From positions 3,564,601-3,628,600 of the forward strand of contig OY987237.1 in the NCBI GenBank assembly GCA_963920705.1: 64,000 nucleotides of DNA, written 5' to 3'. Made by a program: the position numbers and the translations under genes. Numbering within the stretch: position 1 is the first letter of the stretch; each line of letters opens with the position of its first letter. Shown here in pieces: positions 1-11,309 of the stretch. The notes beneath the pieces were generated by a model. That model was not told the DNA's origin. It saw nothing but the letters and a program-made list of their open reading frames with translations, and made no database searches. This DNA comes from Odiellus spinosus. Taxonomy: Eukaryota > Arthropoda > Arachnida > Opiliones > Phalangiidae.

Positions 1-797
1 TTCGAGTATATTTTTATATCTTCCATTATTTTTTAGGGCTTGATCTTTAACCTCTTGGTATGGTTTTTATATCAATGAAGAGGGTTTAGGTTCCCTCTCA
101 TTCTTTTTTTTTTTTTCTGTTTTTGTCAGATCAATAGAGCTCGATTAATTTCTGCTCTACCAAATCTTCCCTCCCTCCTTCCTTCTCTCATTCTTTTCCA
201 TTTTCGAGGCTTCATCTTTTTTGTTTTTACAAGATTGTGTGTGGGAATTTTTTATTATTTTCATTTTGGGCTCTTGCAATAATATTTTCACTATCCCCTC
301 TCCTCCAACCCAACCCTCTTTCGCTACGCAACGTATAAGGTTTCCCTCCATTCTTATTTAAAGCGCAAGTACAGCCTTTTTTTCAGATATTTTAATCGCG
401 GATAAATTACGTAATCGTGACGTAATAATTGATAAATTAAGCGCGTTCAAATTCTACTAAAAGTTTTTAATTTTAAGGATAATCAACTAAAACTCGTAGT
501 TTGGTTATTTATTGACCAATTTTGATCTAATTTGTCTTATTTTGAAGCTAAAACTAAGCTCTATACTTCAACCTTAATTTTATAATTATATAAACAATTA
601 TTTTTGGTCTAATTGATTTAATTGTTAATTAAAAAATTTTTTTTTCACGAAAAATTTTAAGCCTAATCATATTAAAATTTATAACTTCTTTATTTATTGA
701 CCGATTTTGGTCTAATTTATCTTATTTTAAAGACAAAATCAAGCTTTATACATAACCCATAATTTAAAATTCTATAATTGGTATAATTAGGGTTATA
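1..797. other. AT-rich DNA with a local direct duplication, no gene
   Basis: No credible ORF or RNA gene is visible. A stretch of about 60 bases containing the word ACCGATTTTGGTCTAATTT occurs near 700, in a diverged form near 515, and again near 1180 beyond the inserted element at 798-1145. The flanks of that element are therefore related to each other. The first 350 bases are T-rich on the plus strand. Confidence 0.5.
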
Positions 798-1145
798 TCA
801 GGATCAGAGAGAATTAAGAAAGGGAGTGGAAGCTCCTGCCTTCGGCAGTGCAAAACAAGATGTAGCGTATCGTATAACAGGCCGGGCTAACTTCCGGTCA
901 CATGATAAATTCGAAAAAAAAAATTATCTCTCAACTTTATTGGTTGCCCATTTACCAATCACTCGTTGCTCTGGTCTGATCAGCCAAGGGCTTTCCTTTA
1001 GGCTTTTAAACCACGCCCTCGAGGGAGGCGGCAGAAGCAGACGCACCGGAACTTGACCCGGCCTGTTATTACTGATCACGTGGTTTTTATAGCTACATCT
1101 TTCCCCCTAGTTTCCACTCCCTTTCTTAATTCTCTCTGTCAGGAT
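798..1145. mobile_element. Foldback MITE with 27-bp perfect TIRs and 7-bp target duplication
   Basis: The element spans 805-1138. Its ends, 805-831 and 1112-1138, are perfect 27-bp inverted repeats beginning CAGAGAGAATTAAG. TCAGGAT lies directly outside both ends (798-804 and 1139-1145), a 7-bp target duplication. Inverted similarity continues inward: AAGATGTAGC at 857 pairs with 1092-1101, and AACAGGCCGGG near 876 pairs with the right arm near 1059-1069. The CAGAG start resembles hAT termini, but hAT normally duplicates 8 bp, so the superfamily is unsettled. A 76-codon ORF inside (826-1056) matches no transposase I recognise. The element is non-autonomous. Confidence 0.85.
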
Positions 1146-1400
1146 AGAGGTTAAGCCTAATCACATTAAAATTTATAACTTATTTATTGACCGATTTTGG
1201 TCTAATTTTGAAGATAAAAATCTTCTACTTTAATTATAGAAACATACTTCGTGTCTTGTCCTTTAAAGAATTAAAAATTTAACCATTGACTGGAATAAAT
1301 TACGGGGCGAGAATTTAAAAATATACTTATAAAAAATCTTAGCGATTTTTCGGTTAACGGGTAATTTTATTAGAATGTGGCTGAAAAAAAAGCCTGCTTG

Positions 1401-1434
<34 letters not shown>

Positions 1435-1820
1435 CACTTTTTTACCTTCTTGGCTCCGGGGAATTTTCAAGCGTTTAAAAATCTTAAGCCTTTTTCTTTT
1501 TTCTTTTGAGCTTCTTGCTCTCGAGTCACCGCCTCTAAAACCTTCGCCAAAAAAAAAAGAAAAAAATTCAAGTATTTGAGAAGCGAATTTCCTTTAATGT
1601 CTAAGCCTATTTTAAAACCAAATTAAGTTTAAATTGGAAAGCTCTGCAAATGAAATTACTTTTGTTTTCAAAATATACGGTCAATTTTAGAATGGTTAAA
1701 ATGAAACCTTTAGATCTCAAACAAAATTTCTTAGAAATTAGATTTAAATATTATTCCGCGAAAACTTAACTTTGTTGCTAAAATTAGAAATATTTTCCAG
1801 TTTTTTAATAGAACTTTTAA
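1146..1820. other. AT-rich DNA with a T tract, no gene
   Basis: A run of about 35 T lies at 1400-1434, followed by a pyrimidine-rich stretch to about 1510. No coding signal is seen. Confidence 0.4.
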
Positions 1821-2133
1821 AGGTAGGGTGAAGTGTTATATTAAGTTGTTTCAAAGGTGGTTTTGTGAAGGATTTAAAATTTAATTTAAGTAATGTTCAC
1901 TCGCGGCTTTTTTTTCACGTGATAAGGTAACTTTCGCGCGGTTTTTCTCGTAAAAGTACTTAATCTAGAATGTCAGGCTTAGCGTAGTTTAATATTTAAA
2001 AAAATAAACCGTATAAGCTGTTTTAAACCAAATTTCAATAACCTTAGGAAAAATTCAGCTTATATTGTAGAGATTTAATGACTTTAAAAAATAATATAAT
2101 TTAAAATAATTTTACATTTTATCTACCCTTTAA
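1817..2133. mobile_element. TTAA-flanked AGGG-family element (MITE), 309 bp
   Basis: The left end reads TTAA followed by AGGTAGGGTGAAGTG. The right end is the approximate complement, CATTTTATCTACCCT, followed by TTAA. The element is 1821-2129. The interior near 1930-1965 holds the TTCGCGCGG...CGTAAAAGTACTTAATC repeat and a GGCTTAGCG word. The TIRs are diverged, so the pairing is less certain than for other members. Confidence 0.5.
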
Positions 2134-2315
2134 TTTATTTCACTCTTCGTATATTAAAGAAAACAGTGTAAGTTTAAACATTTTATGTTAATAATATGTT
2201 AATAATACAGGTGTATCCTTTTTTAAAACGTGGGTCTAACAAAAGTACAGTTTATCCAACCCTAAAAATTTGTCATTTCACCGGATGACATCCTTACCCG
2301 TGTTATGAACCATTA

Positions 2316-2650
2316 CAGGGTTGCCACAGGTCATGGAAAAGTCAGGGAATTTGAAAATGAACCAAAAAAGTCAGGGAATTTTAAGATATTTTAAAAAGTC
2401 AGGGAATTTTAAGATATTTAAAAAAGTCAGGGAATTTAAAGATCTTTCAAGAAGCCAGATCATTACAATCATTATCCGCGGAAAAGATTCTCAGCTGACC
2501 GTGTCAGTTGTATAGATTAGAACAAAGATCCGCCTGCAACAAAGTTTGGCGAACGCGATTAATAAAAAATAAAAGGTTAAAAATTGGGTAGTATTAGCCG
2601 AAACGGTCAGGGAAAATCGTTGGAAAAGGTCAGGGAAAAACCTGGAAAAG
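2316..2650 (+). mobile_element. CAGGGTTGCC element with GTCAGGGAA minisatellite, 3' end missing
   Basis: It starts CAGGGTTGCCACAGGTCA, then has units of about 28 bp (GTCAGGGAATTTTAAGATAT and variants), then the family's conserved core (CAGCTGACCGTGTCAGTTGT, then AACAAAGTTTGGCGAACG). It breaks off after AAACCTGGAAAAG near 2650, before the expected TGTGGCAACCCTG end. The 64-codon ORF here only translates repeats. Confidence 0.7.
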
Positions 2651-3182
2651 TAAATAAATCTCTCGTCGGTAATAGTTCATTCTCCCTTTAATTCGTATTT
2701 TAAACACACGCAAAACTTATCAAAATATTGTTTTTTTATTATACTTGTAATTTTTAACAATTAATTAAGATATAAATAGTTTAGCCGGGTTTGTTTTGAA
2801 CTTTCAGCGAGTAATGCTAATATAGTCTTCGATATCAAGGGAAAATATATTTATTACCAATTCATTGTCGAACTTTTTTATCAATAATATAAAGCATGGC
2901 GCGACAAAGATAAGAAGATAAAAACAATTCCCTTAATAAAATATATTTTACCTCAACAAGCGGAGCTCAAGGTCCCCTCAGTATTCGTGTATTATTCAAT
3001 AAATCCACTCTTTTGACGTCTAAATATATAATTCAATTTTATCAGAAAACCAGACGAAAATATACAGAAGGGACACGTGGACACGTGGGACCTCCAAAAA
3101 TCTATTATAGCTCGGAATTACAAGTTGAACAAGACCCCCTTTTGTGTGCTACTCCTTGAACACGCGGAAAATGAAATTAATT
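2651..3182. other. AT-rich DNA with one unpaired AGGG-family end
   Basis: CATTCTCCCTTTAATTCG at 2678-2694 is a right terminus of the TTAA/AGGG family with no recognisable left partner. Nothing else is seen. Confidence 0.4.
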
Positions 3183-3852
3183 CGGGGTTGCCACAGGTCA
3201 GGGAGAACAGGGAAAAGTCAGGGAATTTGAAAATGGACCAAAAAAGTCAGGGAATTCAAGCCAGGAAATTTGAAAATGAACCAAAAAGGTCAGGAAAAAG
3301 TCCAGGAATTTGAAAATGAACCAAAAAAGTCAAGGAAAAGTTAAGGAATTTGAAAATGAACCAAAACGGTCAGGGAAAAGTACAGGAATTTGAAAATCAA
3401 CCAAAAAAGTCAAGGAAAAGTCAAGTAATTTGAAAATGAACCAAAAAAGTCAGTAAAAGTCAGGAAATTTGAAAATGAACCAAAAATGTCCGGGAATTTT
3501 AAGATATTTTATAAAGTCAGGTAACTTTTAGATATTTTAAAAATCAGGGAATTTTAAGATATTTTACTAAGTCAGGGAATTTAAAGATCTTTCGAGAAGC
3601 CAGGAAATTGCAATTATCCGCGGAAAAGATTCTCAGCTGACCGTGTCAGTTGTATAGATTAGAACAAAGATACGCCTACAAAAAGTTTGGCAAACGCGAT
3701 TATATAAAAAGTAAAAGGTTCAAAATTGGGTAGTATTAACCGAAACGGTCAGGGAAAATCGTTGGAAAAGGTCAGGGAAAATCGATGGAAAAGGTCAGGG
3801 AAAAACCTGGAAAAGGTCTGGGAATTTGAATCTGAAAAAACTGCCAACCCTG
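3183..3852 (+). mobile_element. CAGGGTTGCC-family element with expanded minisatellite, about 670 bp
   Basis: It begins CGGGGTTGCCACAGGTCAGG and ends CTGCCAACCCTG. The first half is about 12 irregular units of GTCAGGGAATTTGAAAATGA with ACCAAAAA spacers and many point variants. The second half is the conserved core (GCGGAAAAGATTCTCAGCTG onward) and closing CAGGGAAAA units. No clear target duplication is seen. Confidence 0.75.
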
Positions 3853-4286
3853 TCAAGAATAATTTGGAAACTTTCTTACTAACCCTTGAAGAAGACTAAT
3901 ATTGATGCAATGTCATATTTGTGGGAGACTATAGTCATATGGGTATACATTGGGGGGAGGGGTTTTACCCCCTGTTTCACCCCTCTAGGCTGTGTCTGGA
4001 TATGGTCGTCTATAAATCTAATTCCGCTGAACCGCCGCTGGGTTGTTGAACGTAACCCCGGGAGACTGACAACTCACCCCTATAGTTAACTTGTTCGCCC
4101 AGAACCATGTAATACGAATAAAAGTGGGGAAACAGTTGAAGCTGGGTCATAAAATACCCTTATACCCTACCTTATACCTTATTTCAGCTTACTACGGGTA
4201 TAGAGTTAATACAGAATTATATGCTATCAAACCAAGCCAAGAATTCTCCGCTAATGAGAGAGTTAGGCCTAAAGCTCTAAAAACCT
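3853..4286. other. No recognisable feature
   Basis: Mixed-composition DNA. Two ORFs of about 70 codons (3886-4089 and 4091-4315, plus strand) lie end to end; neither product is recognised and the second runs into a tandem repeat. I regard them as chance ORFs. Confidence 0.3.
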
Positions 4287-4557
4287 TCTTATTGGCGCGT
4301 GATAACCCTAATTAATGAAAGAGTTAGGCCTAATGCGCTAAAAACCTTCTTATTGGCGCGTGGTAACCTTCTTATTGGCGCGTGGTAGCCTTCTTATTGG
4401 CGCGTGGTAACCTTCTTATTGGCGCGTGATAACCTTCTTATTGGCGCGTGATAACCTTCTTATAGGCGCGTGATAACCCTAATGAGAGAGTTGGGCCTAA
4501 TGCGCTAAAAATCTTCTTATTGGCGCGTGATAGCCTTCTTATTGGCGCGTGATAACC
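4287..4557. repeat. 22-bp tandem repeat (TTATTGGCGCGTG)
   Basis: About ten copies of CTTCTTATTGGCGCGTGATA-type units, some directly adjacent at 22-bp spacing. They are interrupted by copies of a longer spacer, GAGTTAGGCCTAATGCGCTAAA, giving a higher-order pattern. GGCGCG is unusually GC-rich for this window. Confidence 0.9.
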
Positions 4558-5199
4558 CAAAACATTTCCGCGGAAAGGTTTATAAAATTATAATATTGTA
4601 AATATATTATTAAAATTATTAAGGTTTGTTCTATCCAATATTAATAATGGAATAATCAAAATACTACAATCAATAAGAGTTCAATTTCGTTGCAAACTTG
4701 GCTTGATTTCGACAATAAAGCCTTTAATACGGGGGTACGCCGTAGACCACTAGCTCCTAAAGCCGGGCGTTTAGGCCTACTTCGTCTAGAAACTGTGTCC
4801 AAATATAAATCACGGATACATTCTTAGATTGATATACAAATTGCCATTATAAAACAGCTTTTCTAACGTTACTCACCACCCTTTCTAAGCCTGAAAACCT
4901 ATATAACCTATATTCGGTCTAGTAGGAGGGTCGTCTATAGCGCGTCTCGCTTACAAATGACAGCGTGTATAAGCTATAGTGTCCGATCATCCCATTTGAT
5001 TTGTATTAATATAATGATAGCTGATAGCTTTCTACGTACTGTACTTGAAAACTGTTTTTATAAAAACTCTTCATTTTCATCTCGAGTTGACAGCGTGTAT
5101 AACCTAAGGTTCTTGATAAGCGTATACGATTTATTTGCTTAGTTATATCGGGGATCTATAACATTGGCAAGTGCTATAAATTTAAGTTGATAAAAATGT
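4558..5199. other. AT-rich DNA, no gene
   Basis: The phrase TTGACAGCGTGTATAA occurs near 4958 and 5087, with relatives near 13055, 43540 and 44107. It is probably a remnant of an old dispersed repeat. Confidence 0.35.
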
Positions 5200-5580
5200 A
5201 TATGTATACAAGTTTCGCGCGGTTTTCGTTTTGCGCGAGCTCGCGTGGCACGTGTCTCCTTATTGATTGACGGTCGCGAGCGGGAATGGTCCATTGGAAG
5301 ATACTAGGGGGTAGGGGAACGTTTTCGCGCGCGTTAAAGATTGTTCGCCTTCTTACAGTTAATAAGCGCGAAGCTATGGAACGGGAGGTTTCAATGGATA
5401 TTGTTTGTCTCCTTTCCCTCGATATCGACTCGTTTGCTGGGCTAAGTCGGACAGAAGCGCGGGTTCTTTCCACGCTCTCAGTTATAAGATATTTTTATAC
5501 GCGCAGTCCGCTTTTAATTACGTTTTGGACCCAGGGCGCGCGTTTATGTTATGGAAACTCGGGAAAACGGCTGTAATAAT
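5200..5580. other. CpG-rich patch, possible promoter or repeat remnant
   Basis: CpG and GCGCG words are dense here compared with the flanks (GCGCGAGCTCGCG near 5233). An ATTGG (inverted CCAAT) lies at 5292. ORFs of 96-99 codons overlap on both strands, as expected in stop-poor CpG-rich DNA; neither product is recognised. A promoter is only a possibility. Confidence 0.2.
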
Positions 5581-6009
5581 ATCTGGGAAAGATTTTTACG
5601 AGCCATATTGCACTTGGTTACTGACCAAATTCAACCAATAACATCATCGCCCTTTTAAAAAATGATTATATATATATTTTTGGTTCGTTTTTGGTTAAGC
5701 CTTGGCCTACGTGTTTTAACTTTCCTTCGTGGGTTTTATTCGACCACGACGAATCAGGACGATTTCCCGAGTGGTTAATTTTTTTAAACTAGAACTCGCC
5801 TTGAATATGAATTTGTGGTCGTCGCGTAGACCTACTATTCCCCCGATTTTGTCCCATGGGCATGGATAGACTCCCCGTCCCTCTTTTTAGCCTCTCTCAG
5901 CAAATGAAGATAAGAGACGGTCCTATGTAAAAGTTACGTTTGTATTTTTTGCACAATAATAATGTATTTGTACCAAGCTTAAACTTAAAGTCTAGCGACA
6001 TTTTGAAAA
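5581..6009. other. No recognisable feature
   Basis: Unremarkable AT-rich sequence with a TAAGCCTTGGCC word near 5696, a relative of the dispersed AAGGCTTAGC word. Confidence 0.3.
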
Positions 6010-6411
6010 TAGTCTTAACGATATCTTAAATTTTAAGATTAGGCTTAACGTATCTTTTGAAATTAAAATTAGGCTTCACAATTGCGTAATTTTTGAAATT
6101 AGGCTTAACACCATCGTCACTTTTCAAATTACGCTTAACACCTTTGTAACTTTTGAAATTAGACTTAGCAACTTCGTAACTTTCGAAATTAGGCTTAACA
6201 ATTTCGTAACTTTCGAAATTAGGCTTAAATACCTTCGTGACTTTCGAAATTAGGCTTAACACCTTCGTAACTTTTGAAATTAGGCTTAACACCTTCGTAA
6301 CTTTTGAAATTAGGCTTAACACCTTCGTAACTTTTGAAATTAGGCTTAACACCTTCGTAACTTTCGAAATTAGGCTTAACAACTTCTTAACTTTTGAAAT
6401 TAGGCTTAGCA
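6010..6411. repeat. 30-bp tandem repeat (AGGCTTAACACCTTCGTAAC)
   Basis: About 13 units of AGGCTTAACACCTTCGTAAC plus TTTTGAAATT, nearly identical in the centre (6240-6380) and diverged outward. Because 30 is divisible by 3, both strands stay open: the minus strand reads LSLISKVTKV repeats inside a 189-codon ORF (6026-6595), and the plus strand reads FEIRLNTFVT repeats. I treat the ORFs as by-products of the array. Confidence 0.9.
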
Positions 6412-6823
6412 AAAGATATCCTACATAAATATTCGAAATCCCTGCAGCGCAAGAGCCTTGATATGTTTGCTTCTTTGGTTCTCCCTTTAAAATATATCGT
6501 ATAGGAAACACGCTAGACATTTCCTTTTTGGTAGCAACTAGACCACTCTCTGGTCCCTGCGGGGATACTCTGACCGGGTAGGGAAATTGGGGCAAAGAAA
6601 AGGGGTACTAGTCGGTCGTTGGGGGTCACGAGTCTGGCTGTTTAACGCTGGTACGCGTTCTGGAAGTTAACATTTTCTGGCATCAAGCTTCTCGTTCAAT
6701 TTCCTGTTTCTTAGAAAAACTGACTCTCTCTTCAATGACCGCCTGAAAACGAGCTTTCATCTCTTCTCCCCCGTTTTCGGTTCCCGGAGACCCCCAGTCC
6801 TTTTTTTTTCTCGAATGCCCCCT
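6412..6823. other. No recognisable feature
   Basis: Mixed-composition DNA. The open minus-strand frame from the array continues to 6595 without recognisable homology. Confidence 0.3.
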
Positions 6824-7213
6824 TTAAAGGGAGGGTGAAACGTAAAATAATTTTTTATTCATTCCTTCGAGGTAAAGATACATAAAAACTGGAACCTTCA
6901 TCAGAGAAAAAATTAAGTAGCTATCCGTGATTGGTTGTTGGCTCTTAAATACGCGATTAAAACTAATTCTTACAATTAAAAAACGAAAAACACTGTGAAA
7001 TTTCCATTTTAATTTCTAAAAAAAAAATTGTATTATTCTTAGCAGAGTTTAAATTCAAAGTTTTCTCGCGCATTGAGTGGTTGAAAGTTAAATTTATACC
7101 TTCCTTAATGTAAATCATATTTTTAATTAATGGGAAATTAATTAGTTAAGTATCTTAACTAGTAATAATAAATTAAAAGTAAATATAATTTCTACGTTTC
7201 ATCATCCCTTTAA
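6824..7213. mobile_element. TTAA-flanked AGGG-family element, 382 bp
   Basis: TTAA (6824-6827), then AGGGAGGGTGAAACGTA. The right end is TACGTTTCATCATCCCT followed by TTAA (7210-7213). The TIR is about 20 bp with few mismatches. The interior is AT-rich with no ORF. Confidence 0.85.
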
Positions 7214-8141
7214 ATGTCCCCTTTGGTATTTCTCCGGACGCTAGGGGTTTGCTTCTTATATACCCTTTTCGCGATACAATACAATCATTTGCAATGTCAG
7301 AAGGGTCCATATTTTAGTACTGTAGTACGTTTATTCCGTTGTAATTTTAGATTCTTTGTAGTTTACCAAAATAGTATAGGTAGTGCCCATTAGTCGTAAC
7401 TTGAATGGTTCCAGGAAGGATTGCTTTTATTATTTTTTTCGTTTTCTATTTGGTACAAATGTTGGTCTCCCCGGGTCATCCGTGCTTGAAACGACTAATG
7501 ATCTTATTTAGCTTGATGAACTGCTTACTGTATACTGTAAAAACCTATTCCATGTATAATGTTATTTCGTCTATTTCGTTTTCCCATGCTAACATTTTAA
7601 AAGGAAAATAAAATTTCTGGACAAAGAATGATTTTCTATATATTCTAAAGAAAGTAGGCTTAACAGGGATCCACGGAGGAATGTACGATTACGTCGCCAA
7701 CTATAAAAGGGCTCAAAACTAAGCTTGATTGGCCGGAGACTCGTTAACTAGGTGGATTCTTGTTAAGTCTACTTTCAGAGAAACTGAAAGTTTAAAAATA
7801 TTTTCTAGCGTTTCATTCTCACTTTAAAGAAATTTTAATTAGCTTCTCAAAATTATTTGAGATCCAAAAAAATGGGGTTTCATCCTTACTTAGTGCTTCA
7901 CCATGAACATAGTTGCTTAGCAGGTAAAACATATTTACAGGGGTCTATGGAAAAATAATGTTAAAGTTTCAGCCTAAATGTCGGCTATCCAACAAACATA
8001 ATTGTTCGCTCTGGTGTCTGTTTAAAAAGGGAAGCTTACTCATTTCAGCAGGAAAAATCGTCTGTCATTTAAAGGGATAATGAAACGAGAAACGTATTTT
8101 TTAATCGATTTTAAAATATTCGTTAACTTAATCCCACGTTA
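7214..8141. other. AT-rich DNA with two unpaired AGGG-family ends
   Basis: GTTTCATTCTCACTTTAA ends at 7827 and is a right-type end. TTTAAAGGGATAATGAAACG at 8068-8087 is a left-type end. They face away from each other and have no visible partners. A GGCTTAACAGGGATCCACGG word at 7657 is a relic of the foldback core described at 16547. Confidence 0.45.
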
Positions 8142-8953
8142 CAGTGTTGCCACAGGTCAGGGAAAACAGGGAAAAGTCAGGGAATTTGAAAATGAACCGA
8201 AAAAGTCAGGGAATTTTAAGATATTTTAAAAAGTCAGGGAATTTTAAGATATTTTAAAAAGTCAGGGAATTTTAAGATATTTTAAAAAGTCAGGAAATTT
8301 TAAGATATTTTAAAAAGTCAGGGAATTTTAAGATATTTTAAAAAGTCAGGGAATTTTAAGATATTTTAAAAAGTCAGGGAATTTTAAGATATTTTAAAAA
8401 GTCAGGAAATTTTAAGATATTTTAAAAAGTCAGGGAATTTAAAGATCTTTGGAGAAGCCAGGAAATTACAATCATTATTTGCGGAAAAGATTCTCAGCTG
8501 ACCATGTCAGTTTTGTTTAGATTAGAACAAAGATACGCCTGCAAAATGTTTGGAAAAAGCGATTATATAAAACATAAAAGTTTAAAAATTGTGTAGTATT
8601 AGCCGAAACGGTCAGGGAAAATCGGTGGAAAAGGTCAGGGAAAAACCTGGAAAAGTCAGGGAATTTTAAGATATTTTAAAAAGTCAGGGAATTTTAAGAA
8701 ATTATAAAAAGTCATGGAATTTAAAGATCTTTCTAGAAGCCAGGAAATTGCAATCATTATCCGCGGAAAAGATTCTCAGCTGACCGTGTCAGTTGTATAG
8801 ATTACAACAAAGATACGCCTGCAACAAAGTTTGGCGAACGCGATTATATAAAAAATAAAAAGGGTTAAAAATTGGGTATAGCAGAAATGGTCAGGGAAAA
8901 TCGGTGGAAAAGGTCAGGGAAAAACCTGGAAAAGTCAGGGAATTTGAATCTGT
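8142..8953 (+). mobile_element. CAGGGTTGCC-family element with duplicated core
   Basis: It starts CAGTGTTGCCACAGGTCAGG. Nine or ten almost uniform 28-bp units (GTCAGGGAATTTTAAGATAT plus TTTAAAAA) run from about 8175 to 8440, followed by the conserved core to about 8660. A second round of minisatellite and core follows (8660-8945). The terminal TGTGGCAACCCTG is absent. The second core suggests internal duplication or insertion of one copy into another. Confidence 0.8.
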
Positions 8954-9549
8954 CTATTTTAAAATTAGTTTTCTTCCATTAGAATTTCCAATAAGTTTAT
9001 ATATTATGAAGTGATTTGAGTCTCGTCCAAAGCGTTTAAATCCGTATTACACGATGTACAGAATTTTTAAGCTCCGATTTTCGTCGAGTTAAATTAAGCT
9101 CGACATCTTCGGGCACTTAATCCGGTCCGAATAGAGGCGTGTCTGGAAAATATATAAGCTGGAAGTCGCTTGTCTCGTAATACCTTTATAGATTCTTACC
9201 TAAGTTAAAGTTTCTGAAACAGAGTCACGTTTCGAGTTTGAGTTGACAATTAGCGCGAAACTAGATAACCCCTTTAATTTTAAGTATGAGAGATGATAGA
9301 AATAATGGGTAACACTTATCTTTCTACACGCTACGGATTAAAGATGAAATGAACTATTATAATATATAAAGTTATAAACTTAAACCTCTCGAGATTTCAA
9401 CTCGGGCGCCTAATTAAAACTATTTCCTCGACTTGTAACTGAGAAACTAATCTTCGTCTGTGTTGCCCAATCATATACGCCTACGTTAAATTATATTCAA
9501 ATGCGTTACGTAGTTAGAAGCCAGTGGCTATCGAGCTTAACTTTAACCT
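8954..9549. other. No recognisable feature
   Basis: AT-rich DNA without ORFs, arrays or inverted repeats that I could identify. Confidence 0.3.
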
Positions 9550-10044
9550 TTAAAGGAAGACTGACACGCATTTTTCAATGGAAACTGAGTAGCATTTTCG
9601 GAAAGATAATTAAAAACCGATTCAACGTGTGCTTTGGTGTTTGGAGTTTTGGTGCTAGGAGCTTGGGGTTTTGGTGCTAGACACTTGGGTGCTAGTTGCT
9701 TAGGTGCTTTGGTGCTTGGCGACTTGGTGCTAGGCGCTTGGGTGCTAAGTGATTTGGTTTTATAGGTTATTTCTGGGATGGTGCTAAGTACTTTGGTGCA
9801 AGGTGCTGGGATGCTTTGATGCTAGAGTATATAAGTCGTGATCAATGGCTTAATAGCAAAAAAAAAAAAAACGTAAGGAAAAGTTATAATTTTAGACGAG
9901 TGACGTCATGAAATGGATAAAATTATCATTAAATTACAATGTAGACTGTTTATGTTATAGGATAGGGGCATATTTTTTATCTTCCAAATATCCCCGTATT
10001 CTTTGATCAATTTTAAGGAAAAAAGCGTGATACTACCCCTTTAG
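9550..10044. mobile_element. TTAA/AGGG-type element carrying a GGTGCT minisatellite
   Basis: The left end is TTAA then AGGAAGACTGACACGCATTT (9554). The right end is the approximate complement, AAAAGCGTGATACTACCCCT, followed by TTAG (a one-base change from TTAA). Element 9554-10040. From about 9625 to 9835 it holds irregular GGTGCTTGG / GGTGCTAGG units of about 9 bp. No ORF. Confidence 0.65.
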
Positions 10045-10586
10045 TTTTTACAAAATATTGAATAAATTTAACATTTAACTTCATTGTATTCTCAAACTGA
10101 AATGATAATATAATAAGAATCAATGTCAGATTGCATTATATACGAACCTATAAACCCTTCTGCCTCTAATCGAACAAATTACGCGTATGGAACTCTTAAG
10201 TCTTAATTGAACGTTTGGAAAACCAACACTGATTAATATTAAACGTGAAATCGAAACTACCTCGATTTTGCAAACATCAGTGTTTAAAATTTACAAATTT
10301 TGCGTCTCAAAGTTTATCCAACTTTTATTCGCTAAGAGTGGTTTAATACAGTTGAAGCTCTAGTAACGGATTTCGCAGCTAGCCGAGATTACCTTCGATT
10401 TCATTAATTATTTCTCCGCGTTTATTTTAAGTTTGCGCTAGTCGCTTGTTTGAGATATTCTATACCAGGTGCCTGAACTAATTGTAAATAATATAAATTT
10501 TAATATTACCAGAAATACATAATTTTATTTGACACAACCTCTTTTTTAAATAGTTAATAAATGAATTCTTTTTATTTATTTCTTAG
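10045..10586. other. AT-rich DNA, possible intron upstream of a candidate exon
   Basis: No repeat family was recognised. The final 50 bases are T-rich and end TTTATTTATTTCTTAG, a good splice-acceptor context. Confidence 0.3.
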
Positions 10587-10787
10587 GTAAATGAACGATG
10601 AAATAATGCTGAGTCATCGAGCCAATCAAGTACATCTGGCAAAACTATTCAACCCCTACACTGATCTGAAAGGGCAAAGGTTACCAACGAACTCTAGTAC
10701 CTTTCCGACGAATATTTGTTTCCGGATCGCGTGAAGTGTGAACATTCCTGACGTACGCGTTATTTTGGATCATAGAATTTCAAACTG
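10587..10787 (+). other. Candidate 201-bp exon with a 47-codon ORF
   Basis: A pyrimidine tract and CTTAG acceptor precede 10587. CAAACTG at 10781-10787 is followed by GTAAGTCT, a strong donor. The enclosed 201 bases are visibly less AT-rich than both flanks. All three frames meet a stop near the acceptor, so it cannot be an internal coding exon read through from upstream. It does hold an ATG-started ORF (10591-10734) beginning MNDEIMLSHRANQVHLAK and ending in TGA. A 5' UTR exon with an upstream ORF, or an exon of a long non-coding RNA, would fit. The product is not recognised. Confidence 0.3.
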
Positions 10788-11275
10788 GTAAGTCTTTATG
10801 TAAATTTACATGTTTTTATTTGTTTTTTTTTTTTGTTTATTTAATGCTAGTGATTGAAATTGGGATATTACCAATAGATAGAAATTCATCCGATCGACAA
10901 AGGGTCCTTTGGATCGAAATTTATCTGATCGACGGTGTGTCTCATTTGATCGACGGGATAGCCCCATTTGATCGAAATTTATTTGATCGACAGTCTCTAT
11001 CGTTTTTTACCAATAGATAGAAATTCATTCGATCGACAAAGGGTCCATTGGATCGAAATTTATCCGATCGACAATGTGTCTCATTTGATCGACGGAATAG
11101 CCCCATTTGATCGAAATTTATTTGATCGACAGTCTCTCTCGTTTTAATTGAGATGCCGTGACCCGTTGCCCGAAAGGGTAACCAGCATGGATACTGAGTT
11201 TGAATCCTCATCGTGAAAATGGTGTGTTAAATAATCGAAATTATTTGGTTAATATATAAAATTATTGCGTTTTGT

Positions 11276-11309
11276 AGGGTTAGGTTAGATTAGGTTAGGT
11301 TAGGTTATT
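11276..11309 (+). repeat. Interstitial TTAGG array
   Basis: Five to six TTAGG units with one substitution (GGTTAGATTAGG). This is the arthropod-type telomere motif, here internal to a foldback element. Confidence 0.8.

Noticed and set aside
6010-6411. Nematode telomere repeat (TTAGGC)
   Set aside because: TTAGGC occurs only within longer units (AGGCTTAACACC), never as a 6-bp tandem; the pure arrays in the window are TTAGG.
6026-6595. 189-codon minus-strand ORF as a repeat protein
   Set aside because: It is open because the 30-bp array has no stop in that frame; the opposite strand is open too, and there is no homology or start context.
11140-11225. tRNA-like sequence (GTTGCCCGAAAGGGTAAC hairpin and GAGTTTGAATCCTC)
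   Set aside because: It has a T-arm-like word and one hairpin, but no acceptable A box, anticodon arm or acceptor stem.
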